Assembly: GCA_013329055.1 (NCBI GenBank)
Contig: DUKY01000016.1
Coordinates: 1-64,000, forward strand
Reading direction: 5' to 3'
DNA from: Nanobdellota archaeon
Lineage (GTDB): Archaea > Nanobdellota > Nanobdellia > Pacearchaeales > GW2011-AR1
DNA: 64,000 nt
The notes under the pieces are model-generated. The model saw only the letters and a list, made by a program, of their open reading frames with translations. It did no database searches and was not told the origin of the DNA. The first letter of the stretch is position 1. Every line of letters starts with the position of its first letter. Below are positions 7,729 to 15,700 of this stretch, piece by piece. The position numbers and the translations under genes were made by a program.

Positions 7729-9416
7729 ATCATGTTGAGTTTATTACAAGAAATGGTTTTAAGTCTGCAAAAAAAGCAGCAAAACATGAAATAGATGGTT
7801 TTCTTGAAACAGTTTTCTTTAAAGAAGAAGTTCTTAAAAAATATGAATCTAATAAGGATTTTAAGATTGGAGATGATGGGACCGTCCTTTTTGGTTATGA
7901 ATGGGGATTATTTAGAGGAGTTTACAGAGTTGCTAAAGGATATATTGCAGTAAATCTAGGAGATTTAGGTGAAGGTTTTCCAAATAAAGAGTTAAAACAT
8001 TGGAAACAATATAACATTGATCCAAGAAAGATTAAACTTGAAGATAGATATTTTGATTTTAGGAGCAAGATAAAACGAATGATTTATTTTATGAATCTAT
8101 CAAATAAAAGAATAAAAAATTATCTTGAAAAATTCTTCCCCGAAATAGCAATTGCTAATAAAAATATATTCATACTTGATGATACTGAAGATGTTTTGAA
8201 TCATATTAAAAAAATAATAAATGATAAAACAACAATTGATGAATTTCAGAGTAGAATAATTTTTCTTAATATCCTATTGATTGAATCTATAAATACCAAA
8301 TTAATTAACGAAGTTTTTAATCAAGTTGGAGAAGATTTGAACTTAAGTTATATTAGCATTGGTTTAAAAGAATGTTATTCTAATTTCTTAAAAAAAAATA
8401 CTCCTGAGGAACTCAAAAAGTATACTAAAGGAACTATTACCCCATTGAAATCTCTTGAACTTCTAAGAAAATTTCTATTATTTATGCGAATCCATCATGA
8501 TATTATTGTTGGGAAGAAAATAAAAACACATGTAAATCTAAATAGACGAAAAAATAAATTAAATGAAGATATAATTAAGAATTTTAAATTTTTCTACAAA
8601 TATAAAACTTTCAAAAAAGAATTTCTCAATCGAAAATACTTTGATCATTATGAAACTACTATTAATGAAAATACAGCATTTCTAAAACTGTTAAATAAGT
8701 TTAGAAACAGTTCATCAGCTCATGGATTTGATTCAAAAGAATATAAAAAAATTCTTAAGAAATTAAAAGTCTCTGAAGATGAAAAAGATTATTCAAAAAT
8801 TTATGAAGTTTTAATATCTCAAGTATCATATGACATAGAGCATATTTATTTTAACTTAATTTTGCCTGATCCTCCACTAAAAGAGCACTATATAAAATAT
8901 ACTAAAGAAACCTTGTTGGAATTAAAATCTTCATCTGGAAAATATCAATCAACATTTGAAAATTTATTTTCATATGTTCAAGAATTTCATAATTTATATC
9001 CTGAGATAATAAATGAAGTAAAAAAAATTTATTTATCTAAGAAAACGGATTCTGATTTCATTATTGAATTAGGATCTTTTATTGAAAATTTAAGTATGGA
9101 AATGAAGGATAAAACACAAAAATTAATTGATTATATTATTCCTGGCTTAAAATATGAAAAGGCATTATCAATAGCCCACTTTGCACATATTATAAAAAAT
9201 TCAGAAAAGATAACCTCTTCTTTTCTAAAAAAAATTCTACCTATTGTTTATGAAGGGGTAAAAGATAAAAAAACAATAAATGTAAATTTTTGTTCTGAAC
9301 ATGTGATTTTTTGTTTGGTTGAAAAATGCCCTGAAAAACTGAATAAAAATAAACTAAGAAAATTATTCGAAGAAGAAAAAATAAATTTTGATTTAGTAAA
9401 AAATTTCCTTAAATAA
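7725..9416 (+). CDS. Large helical protein with HEPN-like R-x5-H motif
   Basis: A 563-residue Lys/Ile/Asn-rich protein. The start at 7725 (MNHVEFITRNG) is chosen because it overlaps the previous stop as ATGA; the frame is open further upstream but inside the membrane-protein gene. The N-terminal third has a compact domain with GYIAVNLGDLGEGF followed by LKHWKQYNIDP. The middle holds KFRNSSSAHGF, with Arg327 and His333 forming the R-x4-6-H signature of HEPN RNases in a predicted helix-rich setting. The C-terminal third is helical and repetitive. I infer a HEPN-type RNase effector, possibly for antiviral or abortive-infection defence. The island context (toxin-antitoxin, broken integrase) fits but does not prove this. 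Confidence 0.7.
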   Translation: MNHVEFITRNGFKSAKKAAKHEIDGFLETVFFKEEVLKKYESNKDFKIGDDGTVLFGYEWGLFRGVYRVAKGYIAVNLGDLGEGFPNKELKHWKQYNIDPRKIKLEDRYFDFRSKIKRMIYFMNLSNKRIKNYLEKFFPEIAIANKNIFILDDTEDVLNHIKKIINDKTTIDEFQSRIIFLNILLIESINTKLINEVFNQVGEDLNLSYISIGLKECYSNFLKKNTPEELKKYTKGTITPLKSLELLRKFLLFMRIHHDIIVGKKIKTHVNLNRRKNKLNEDIIKNFKFFYKYKTFKKEFLNRKYFDHYETTINENTAFLKLLNKFRNSSSAHGFDSKEYKKILKKLKVSEDEKDYSKIYEVLISQVSYDIEHIYFNLILPDPPLKEHYIKYTKETLLELKSSSGKYQSTFENLFSYVQEFHNLYPEIINEVKKIYLSKKTDSDFIIELGSFIENLSMEMKDKTQKLIDYIIPGLKYEKALSIAHFAHIIKNSEKITSSFLKKILPIVYEGVKDKKTINVNFCSEHVIFCLVEKCPEKLNKNKLRKLFEEEKINFDLVKNFLK

Positions 9417-9551
9417 ACATATTGTTAGGAACCCCCCCCTTCTATTTTAAAATTGTCTCCTATCAGTTCGTGCCACTAAAATTTAATTGCATTTAAATCG
9501 GCATTTTACGAAGTTTTGCGAACAGAGATGAAACCGGGCCTCGAAAAATAA
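9417..9551 (+). other. Gene-free stretch with a degenerate palindromic module
   Basis: Between the HEPN-like gene and the recombinase remnant. It holds a C-run (9432-9439), the inverted counterpart of the 7028-7046 segment, and at 9466-9505 a degenerate copy of the dispersed stem-loop module: GTGCCACTAAAATTT followed by CATTTAAATCGGCA, so that TGCC pairs with GGCA. This is the most distant relative of the modules found at 27.5, 33, 38.9 and 42.3 kb. Confidence 0.35.
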
Positions 9552-9812
9552 ATTTGGGAGAGCAGGGGAAAACTTACGACGTCAACAATTCAAGCTATAT
9601 TGAAAAACGCAAAAAAGAAATCTAAAATAAAAAAAAGAATTTATCCTCATTTATTGAGGCATTCATTTGCAACGCATCTACTTGAACATGGAACAGAATT
9701 AAGAATTATTTAAAGATTACTCGGTCATTCAGATATTAAAACAACCCAAATTTACACCCAAATCTCCCAAGCATTAATTAAAAATGTAAAAAGCCCATTA
9801 GATAATTTATAA
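9552..9812 (+). pseudogene. C-terminal fragment of a XerC/D-type tyrosine recombinase with an internal stop
   Basis: In one frame the DNA reads KLTTSTIQAILKNAKKK, HLLRHSFATHLLEHGTELRII, then a TAA stop at 9711-9713, then RLLGHSDIKTTQIYTQISQ up to a final stop at 9810-9812. These are the box II motifs of the tyrosine recombinase catalytic domain: the H-x-x-R (HLLR), the LGH histidine, and the nucleophile tyrosine in QIYTQ. The family usually has Gln or a similar residue where the stop is, so one CAA-to-TAA change would explain it. The N-terminal two thirds are absent; the frame closes at 9549. It is a dead integrase lying 5 bases before a direct repeat of the aIF2-gamma gene end. Confidence 0.88.
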
Positions 9813-9817
9813 TCAAT

Positions 9818-9898
9818 TTACTCTCTACTGTATTATCTCTGCTCAATAACACAGCAGTAGTTATGTAATGGCTAGGTTACTCTCTACTGTATTATCTC
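9818..9898. repeat. 22-bp direct repeat of the aIF2-gamma 3' end, possible attachment site
   Basis: The 22 bp at 9877-9898 include the last codons and stop of the aIF2-gamma gene (minus strand) and are repeated exactly at 9818-9839. The 37-bp spacer contains a short stem (ATAAC / GTTAT). Integrases commonly use gene 3' ends as attachment sites and restore the gene with a duplicated end; the recombinase remnant ends 5 bases before the outer copy. The layout also resembles the gene-end / stem-loop / gene-end-copy units found elsewhere in this window, so it may have arisen in that way instead. Confidence 0.7.
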
Positions 9899-11074
9899 GC
9901 CAAAACCGATTAATCTCCAATGATTATCAATATTTCTTGCCATTCCAACATTATCGCCTTTTAATGCTACGATTGGGATTTTCAGGCTTAATTCTACTTC
10001 ATTTTTATTAATTTTTTCAATTATCCCGACAGTAATTGTTGTATTTACATTTAACATTAACATCTCTTTAGTTTTCAAAGATTCTACAGCTTTCTTTTCT
10101 TCTGTCCCTAATACTTCTTTAAATAATTCAGATTTAATTTTAATGCTATGGCTTATTTCAGGTAAAACTCCTTTTAATGAAACTAAACATCCTGTTAATG
10201 AATCTGTTTTTGTTAAATAAGGATCTAATTCTGTTTCAATTGAAATACTTGCTCCGGGCAAAACTTCTTCTACTGATTCTGCACCTTTATGTAGTGAAAG
10301 TATTTTTGTTGTTAATGTTTGATATATTTGCTGATTTGCTTTTTTTATACTTAATCCGGGTTTAATTTCAATTTCATCACCAACTTTTAATTTTCCTTTT
10401 TTTAATATTCCGCCTAATACTCCGCCTTTTAATTTTTTTATTTCTGTCCCTGGTCTGTTAATATCAAAACTTCTTGCAACTAAGAAAATTGGCTCAGTAT
10501 TAATTTCTCTTTTTGGGATTTCAATTTTACAAAGTTCCTCTAAAATCTTGTCAATATTTATTTCTTGCTGAGCAGAAATAGGGATAATGGGTGAATTTTC
10601 AGCGATAGTTCCTTTTGTAAATTCTTTAATTGTTTTGTAATTTTCTAATGCTTTTTCTTTACTGACTAAATCTATTTTATTTTGGGCAATAATTATATTT
10701 TTAATTTTTTTTGCCTGAAGTGCTAAAAGATGCTCTTTTGTTTGAGGTTTGATTCCTTCATTTGCTGCTACAACTAAAATTGCTGCATCAATTGTCGCTG
10801 CTCCTGAAAGCATTGTCGCCATTAACATTTCATGACCTGGTGCGTCGATAAAACTTACATATCTTTGGGGGATTCCTTTTTTTTCTGACATGAATTTATT
10901 GCCATCTTTATAAATTGTTAATTCAGCATAACCCAATTTGATTGTAATTCCCCGTTTTAATTCTTCAGAATGTGTGTCTGCAAATTTGCCGGTAATTTTA
11001 CTTAATAGTGTTGTTTTCCCGTGATCAATGTGTCCTACAACTCCAACATTTAATTCAGGTAAAGATTCTGTCAT
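9884..11074 (-). CDS. eif2g: Translation initiation factor aIF2 subunit gamma
   Basis: GTPase that carries initiator methionyl-tRNA to the small ribosomal subunit. The 396-residue protein has G1 GHIDHGKT (residues 14-21), the switch region with ELKRGITIKLGYAE, G3 DAPGHE and G4 AQNKID, followed by two beta-barrel domains with ARSFDINRPGT and KGGVLGG motifs typical of eIF2-gamma. Unusually, the insertion between LGYAE and VSFIDAPGHE, which in most archaea is a Cys4 zinc knuckle, has no cysteine here (ELTIYKDGNKFMSEKKGIPQ). The gene is oriented with S6e upstream, a frequent archaeal neighbourhood. Its last 22 bp are duplicated downstream. Confidence 0.95.
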   Translation of the reverse strand: MTESLPELNVGVVGHIDHGKTTLLSKITGKFADTHSEELKRGITIKLGYAELTIYKDGNKFMSEKKGIPQRYVSFIDAPGHEMLMATMLSGAATIDAAILVVAANEGIKPQTKEHLLALQAKKIKNIIIAQNKIDLVSKEKALENYKTIKEFTKGTIAENSPIIPISAQQEINIDKILEELCKIEIPKREINTEPIFLVARSFDINRPGTEIKKLKGGVLGGILKKGKLKVGDEIEIKPGLSIKKANQQIYQTLTTKILSLHKGAESVEEVLPGASISIETELDPYLTKTDSLTGCLVSLKGVLPEISHSIKIKSELFKEVLGTEEKKAVESLKTKEMLMLNVNTTITVGIIEKINKNEVELSLKIPIVALKGDNVGMARNIDNHWRLIGFGEIIQ

Positions 11075-11136
11075 ATAATAGAATAATAGGTTTAGTTTTT
11101 AAAGATTGTTAAAGGGGACAAAGAAAAATTAATTTA

Positions 11137-11421
11137 TTATTTTTTGCAAGGATATTTTTTTAACTTCGCAAGAACTTTATTTATAAAATGGTCCTCTTTT
11201 GCAGTTTTTTCTAATTGGCTTAAATTTGGTTTTCTTCTTGAATACAAACCAAAAATAATATTTTCACAAGCATCTTTTATTTGAGGTTCATATTCTTTTA
11301 CAAAAAGATTAAATTTATCTTCAGTATAATTTGGTTTTTGAGAGAATTCTTCTTTTAGATGAGTCAAATAAGCAGAATATAAAGTTTGCACATCTTTATC
11401 TAATTCTTGCTCTCTCATCAT
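11137..11421 (-). CDS. Small hypothetical protein, family of three paralogues
   Basis: A 94-residue helical protein starting MMREQELDKDVQTLYSAYLTHL. It shares with the genes at 12462 and 13146 the pattern LY-x3-L-x3-(Y/F) ... F-x3-(T/V) ... (L/I)-(R/K)-x-AC-(E/K)-x-I, ending in DACENIIFGLYSRRK here, REACKYIVTALYLEG and LRLACEFIIRKLDGQ in the others. I interpret the three as a local gene family. It is encoded 62 bases upstream of aIF2-gamma on the same strand and may be co-transcribed. No function is known to me. Confidence 0.7.
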   Translation of the reverse strand: MMREQELDKDVQTLYSAYLTHLKEEFSQKPNYTEDKFNLFVKEYEPQIKDACENIIFGLYSRRKPNLSQLEKTAKEDHFINKVLAKLKKYPCKK

Positions 11422-11543
11422 GTTTTTCTTAAGGATTTAAACTTTATAAATATTATTAACTAGGGGTAACAACAATAGATGTATGAACAATAATTTTAAG
11501 AAGAATAAACATAATTATTTTTCATTAAAGAGGTTTCAAAAAA

Positions 11544-12458
11544 ATGGATATAATTACAATAATGCTGATTATACTTGGTCTTGTTCTTTTTGAAATAATA
11601 TCAAGTATTGATAATGCGATAATTAATGCTGAAGTATTATCGACAATGTCTGCAAAAGCAAAACGATGGTTTTTATTTTGGGGGATATTATTTGCAGTAT
11701 TTGTTGTTCGGGGAGTTTTGCCGTTTATAATATTTTGGATGGGTAATCCTAGCTTGTCTATTAAAGAAGTTTTTACTTTGGCTCTTAGTTCAGATCCTGC
11801 AATGCTTGCAATCGTTGAGGCGTCTGCACCAGTGCTTTTAATCGGAGGAGGGGTATTTTTAATCTTCTTATTTTTTCATTGGTTGTTTTTAGAATCAAAA
11901 CATTATGGATTACGAGGGGAAAAATATATTGAACGTCATGGAGTTTGGTTTTTTGCAGTAATATCAATAATTCTCTCGATAATAGTATGGTTATCAATTA
12001 AAATAAATCCTTTAATGGCTTTTAGTGCAGTTTTAGGCTCGACGGTATTTTTTATCACCCATGGATTTAAAGAAAATGCGGCTAAGATGGAAGCTCAAAT
12101 GCTTGAAGGAAAAGCATCAATGTCAGATATGAGCAAGATATTTTACCTTGAAGTTATTGACATGACTTTTTCTATTGATGGTGTTCTTGGGGCATTTGCT
12201 TTTACATTATTTGTTCCTTTGATTCTTATTGGAAATGGAGTTGGTGCAATAATTGTTAGACAATTAACAGTAAAAGGAATTAATGAGATCAAAAAATACA
12301 AATATTTGAAAAATGGTGCGATGTATTCAATATTCTTATTAGGTCTTATAATGATTTTTGATAGTTTTGGATTTAATATCCCTTCATGGGCTTCTCCAAT
12401 TGCAACATTTGCAATAGTTGGTTTTTTCTTTTATAAATCAAAGAGAGAATTAAAATAA
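11544..12458 (+). CDS. DUF475 / TerC-like integral membrane protein
   Basis: A 304-residue protein with about seven to nine hydrophobic segments. Two inverted half-motifs, SSIDNAIINA (about residues 20-29) and FSIDGVLGAF in the second half, place Asp/Asn residues within membrane helices, as in TerC and DUF475 proteins thought to move or sense metal ions such as Mn2+. LGSTVFFITHGFKENAAK and GNGVGAIIVRQLTVKGI are also typical of DUF475. Length fits the family. It is divergently oriented from its left neighbour and convergent with its right neighbour, so it is a single-gene unit. Confidence 0.87.
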   Translation: MDIITIMLIILGLVLFEIISSIDNAIINAEVLSTMSAKAKRWFLFWGILFAVFVVRGVLPFIIFWMGNPSLSIKEVFTLALSSDPAMLAIVEASAPVLLIGGGVFLIFLFFHWLFLESKHYGLRGEKYIERHGVWFFAVISIILSIIVWLSIKINPLMAFSAVLGSTVFFITHGFKENAAKMEAQMLEGKASMSDMSKIFYLEVIDMTFSIDGVLGAFAFTLFVPLILIGNGVGAIIVRQLTVKGINEIKKYKYLKNGAMYSIFLLGLIMIFDSFGFNIPSWASPIATFAIVGFFFYKSKRELK

Positions 12459-12461
12459 AAC

Positions 12462-13085
12462 TTATTTATTATATTGAGAGCTAAGATTATCAATAATACT
12501 ATCAATATTAATATCCTTAATGCCAGAGCCAAGATTATAACTCTCATCAGTTATACTTTTAGAATATTTTCTCTTGTCAGACTCCCCGCTAAACAAATAA
12601 GAATTTGTTAATTTCTCTTCTAAAGGTTTCTCATAAGGTAAATTAAAAGGATTTTTTGCATCAAAATATCTTTCTAACATTTTATAAATTTTATCAAGTT
12701 TTGATTGATTAATTGAATCTTCATCTTTATTTGGCTCTATAGGTTTATTTTGAATTTTATAATCACCAGTTAAATAAAAATTAACAATTTCTTCATTAGT
12801 TCTTGTTGATGAATCTCCAGATTCTGAATAAGAGTAATTTTTTGGTTCATAAAATGCTTCATCAAGGGTCATGCCTTCTAGATATAATGCAGTTACAATA
12901 TATTTACAAGCTTCTCGTAATTGATTATAATGCCCATCAGTAGCAGAGATGAATTTTTCAGGAGTTAATTCTATTCCTTGTTCTTGCAAATCCTGATAAA
13001 CTTCTGCTAATCTCATTAAATATAATCTATCTGCATCTCTTTTTACTTCCGGATTATTTAATAAATTATCAATGTATTCTTTCAT
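12462..13085 (-). CDS. Hypothetical protein, family of three paralogues, disordered C-terminus
   Basis: A 207-residue protein whose first 90 residues (DRLYLMRLAEVYQDLQEQGIELTPEKF ... QLREACKYIVTALYLEG) match the small-protein family also seen at 11137 and 13146. The C-terminal half is polar and Ser/Asn/Asp-rich (YSESGDSSTRTNEE and similar), and probably disordered. It is transcribed in the same direction as the paralogue upstream, 60 bases apart. No enzyme motif is visible. Confidence 0.7.
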   Translation of the reverse strand: MKEYIDNLLNNPEVKRDADRLYLMRLAEVYQDLQEQGIELTPEKFISATDGHYNQLREACKYIVTALYLEGMTLDEAFYEPKNYSYSESGDSSTRTNEEIVNFYLTGDYKIQNKPIEPNKDEDSINQSKLDKIYKMLERYFDAKNPFNLPYEKPLEEKLTNSYLFSGESDKRKYSKSITDESYNLGSGIKDINIDSIIDNLSSQYNK

Positions 13086-13145
13086 AATTTTTCTATTAAA
13101 CTTAGACTTTATAAATATTTCGTTATTTAATAGTAGTTACAAAAA

Positions 13146-13709
13146 TTAACGTTTAATCTTTATTAATGCTTTTGCTCTTCTTTGCTGACCAGGAGTCATA
13201 CCCTTTTTACGATTTTGTGCTTCTGCATAAAATTTTTCCTCTTCGTTATCCGTATCAGATTGATTTGTTTTATCATCATTTTGGGTTATATTTTCTTTAG
13301 GAACTTCTTTTGCTTCTTTTAAACCTTCATAAGAAATAAGTTCTTTTTTCTTATCAGGTTTTTTAAAAAGATAATCAGGGGTAGAATCATAAGGGTCATA
13401 CCCTGAAAAAGAATGTTGAGTTTGGTTCTCAAGCAAAAGATTGGAATGATTTAACAGGTCATCCAAATGCTTTCCATTAATACTTTGTCCATCTAATTTT
13501 CGGATAATAAATTCACAGGCTAATCTTAATGAATTAAAATGCAAATTAGTTAATTCAACAAATTTAAAATAATCTAATTTAATTCCTTTTATAGCTAAAT
13601 TCTCATAATTTTCTTTTAAAAGATTAAGATATAATTTTTTTGCAGGATCCGATAAATCATGATAACTTAAAGATTTGGATTGAAAATCTTTAATGGTCTC
13701 ATCTTTCAT
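13146..13709 (-). CDS. Hypothetical protein, family of three paralogues, basic C-terminus
   Basis: A 187-residue protein. Residues about 20-80 (AKKLYLNLLKENYENLAIKGIKLDYFKF ... LRLACEFIIRKLDG) belong to the same local family as the genes at 11137 and 12462. The rest is low-complexity and charged, ending in a basic segment (RKKGMTPGQQRRAKALIKIKR) that could bind nucleic acid. It lies downstream of the S6e gene on the same strand, with 54 bases between them. Confidence 0.7.
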   Translation of the reverse strand: MKDETIKDFQSKSLSYHDLSDPAKKLYLNLLKENYENLAIKGIKLDYFKFVELTNLHFNSLRLACEFIIRKLDGQSINGKHLDDLLNHSNLLLENQTQHSFSGYDPYDSTPDYLFKKPDKKKELISYEGLKEAKEVPKENITQNDDKTNQSDTDNEEEKFYAEAQNRKKGMTPGQQRRAKALIKIKR

Positions 13710-13763
13710 AGAATTATGAAGTAATCAATGTTTAAATAAATATTTAATTTATAATATCTATAA

Positions 13764-14216
13764 CTATTCTTTTTTCTCAGCTTCTTTTTTTTCCGGAGCT
13801 TTGTTTTGCTCAGGGAAAATTTCTTGTAAAGATCTTTTTCCGACTTTTAAAGTTTTAAGATTAATTTGAGACATTGCATCTGAGATTATTTTTCCACGAA
13901 CAGTTTTTCTTAATCTTAGACCTTTTGGTTTAAAGTTAGATCTTTTTTTCTTGCCTTCTCTTTTTGGTCTTTTATGCATTCCTTTTTCATAGCTTAATAA
14001 TACTTTTTTTAGTCCAGAACCATCAACTTCTTTTACTGCTGTAAAACCGGATTTATCGCTTGCACCTGTAATTTCAAATTCATAACCTTCTAAGTCATCA
14101 GAAATATCTTTACCATTAATTTTATCGTTAAGCAATTTTCCGTCTAATAATGGTGCTTCTACTTCTAATTTATAGGTTTTTCCAGATTTTTCTGAAAGGT
14201 TTATTTTAAATGCCAT
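13764..14216 (-). CDS. rps6e: 30S ribosomal protein S6e
   Basis: Archaeal/eukaryotic small-subunit ribosomal protein. The 150 residues begin MAFKINLSEKSGKTYKLEVE and include the conserved LLNDKINGKDISDDLEGYEFEITGASDKSGF block and the basic LRLRKTVRGKIISDAMSQINLK segment, which contacts rRNA. The length is slightly over the archaeal norm because of a Lys/Glu-rich tail. In many archaea S6e is clustered with aIF2-gamma; here both are on the same strand but separated by three paralogous hypothetical genes and the DUF475 gene. Confidence 0.95.
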   Translation of the reverse strand: MAFKINLSEKSGKTYKLEVEAPLLDGKLLNDKINGKDISDDLEGYEFEITGASDKSGFTAVKEVDGSGLKKVLLSYEKGMHKRPKREGKKKRSNFKPKGLRLRKTVRGKIISDAMSQINLKTLKVGKRSLQEIFPEQNKAPEKKEAEKKE

Positions 14217-14283
14217 GAAATAGTTACATAATTTTGGTTTTTAAATTATTTGGTTTAATGGATTGTTTAAAAAATAAGAATTA

Positions 14284-14832
14284 TTATACTTTAGAAAATA
14301 AATGGTTTACTAAATTTCTACTTTTTTTTGGACCAATTATCTGCGAAGATATACTCTCAAAATTAGAAGCTTGTTTTAACTTAGTTAAGTATTCAATTTT
14401 TTTTGCATCTTCAGGTTTAATTTCCATAAATAGGGGTTTTAATACGCCATTTTCAAAATAAAATGATACTGGAGCAAAAAATTCTTTGTTCGGCCAAAAG
14501 CGATTATGAAAAACCTCATTTTTTTTAGAGGAATTTAAAGCAATATCTGAAGCTAAAAAAAGTATTCTTCCTGCATATAAATTATATGTCTCTTGACCTA
14601 CACTACTGGTAGAAAAAAAATCATTATCTTCAATATGCTGTCCAATAATATCTAAAGGATGACCTTTTAAAAATTTCGTTTTTGTCATTCCTTTCTCGCT
14701 TCCATGATAACAACCGGTTACAATATAGAAATCATCGTGTAACATAGCACCTTTTTTAAGATCATATTGAGTATTGCTTATTTTTTGTAAATGTTCTATA
14801 ATCCTATTTATTACATATTTTTCATCAGCCAT
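14284..14832 (-). CDS. Hypothetical protein
   Basis: A 182-residue soluble protein of mixed alpha/beta character with no recognised motif. It starts MADEKYVINRIIEHLQKI and contains aromatic-rich middle segments (DDFYIVTGCYHG, NRFWPNKEFFAPVSFYFENG). It is 67 bases upstream of S6e on the same strand, and its start faces the ABC-transporter ATPase gene across an 83-base promoter region. No role is assigned. Confidence 0.65.
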   Translation of the reverse strand: MADEKYVINRIIEHLQKISNTQYDLKKGAMLHDDFYIVTGCYHGSEKGMTKTKFLKGHPLDIIGQHIEDNDFFSTSSVGQETYNLYAGRILFLASDIALNSSKKNEVFHNRFWPNKEFFAPVSFYFENGVLKPLFMEIKPEDAKKIEYLTKLKQASNFESISSQIIGPKKSRNLVNHLFSKV

Positions 14833-14915
14833 AGAAAATTTATCTAGACTTCATTTAAATAAATTTGGGAACAAAAATCACATAATTTAAATAATAAAGT
14901 TCTTTTTAAAGGGAG

Positions 14916-15698
14916 ATGGCTGAAGATAAAAAGAGTGATGTAATTATTGATTTAAGGAATGTCTATAAGCATTATAAGATGGGTGAAACAATTGTGAAGG
15001 CAATTGATGGGATAAATATTCGTATTAAAAAAGGGGAATTTGTTGCAGTTATGGGTCCATCCGGGTCAGGAAAATCAACGTCAATGAATTTAATTGGGAG
15101 TTTAGATGTTCCAACAAAAGGCGAAATTTATCTTGATGGGCAAAATATTTCAGAATTAGATGAATCAGATTTAGCACAAATTCGTGGCAAGAAAATTGGT
15201 TTTATTTTTCAAAGTTTTAATTTAATTCCTAATTTAACAGTTAAAGAAAATGTAAGTTTACCGATGATGTTTCAAGGAGTTAGCAAAGAAGAAAGAGATG
15301 CATATGCTGAAGAATTATTAATTAAAGTTGATTTAGGTGAAAGGATGGATCATTATCCGTCTCAAATTTCAGGGGGGCAAATGCAAAGAGTTGCAATTGC
15401 CAGAGCACTTGCAAACAATCCTGAAGTTATTTTAGCAGATGAACCTACCGGTAACCTTGATACTAAGACCGGAGAAAAAGTTATGGAATTTTTACAACAA
15501 TTAAATAAAGAAGGCAAAACAATTATTATGGTTACACATGAACCTGAACTTGCCGAGGCTTATGCACAAATTGTTTATTGGTTAAGAGACGGCAAAGTTG
15601 AAAAAGTCACACGAAAAAAGAATGGATTTAATATTGAGAATGAAGAAAAAAAATTAATACAAAAACATCCTAATCACAAAAAAGTTGTTAAAAAATAA
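14916..15698 (+). CDS. ABC transporter ATP-binding protein, MacB/LolD type
   Basis: ATPase subunit of a mechanotransmission-type ABC system. The 260-residue protein has Walker A GPSGSGKS (residues 47-54), Q-loop Gln99 (FIFQSFNLIPN), signature ISGGQMQR (151-158), Walker B VILADEP with catalytic Glu176, D-loop NLD (180-182) and switch His in MVTHEP. SFNLIPNLTVKENVSLPMMF is characteristic of the LolD/MacB/FtsE branch. The matching MacB-like permeases lie 2.7 kb downstream on the same strand (18440 and 19724), separated by four kinds of unrelated opposite-strand genes, so the operon appears to have been split by insertion. A TATA-like ATTTAAATAATA lies about 25 bases upstream. Confidence 0.93.
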   Translation: MAEDKKSDVIIDLRNVYKHYKMGETIVKAIDGINIRIKKGEFVAVMGPSGSGKSTSMNLIGSLDVPTKGEIYLDGQNISELDESDLAQIRGKKIGFIFQSFNLIPNLTVKENVSLPMMFQGVSKEERDAYAEELLIKVDLGERMDHYPSQISGGQMQRVAIARALANNPEVILADEPTGNLDTKTGEKVMEFLQQLNKEGKTIIMVTHEPELAEAYAQIVYWLRDGKVEKVTRKKNGFNIENEEKKLIQKHPNHKKVVKK

Positions 15699-15700
15699 AT

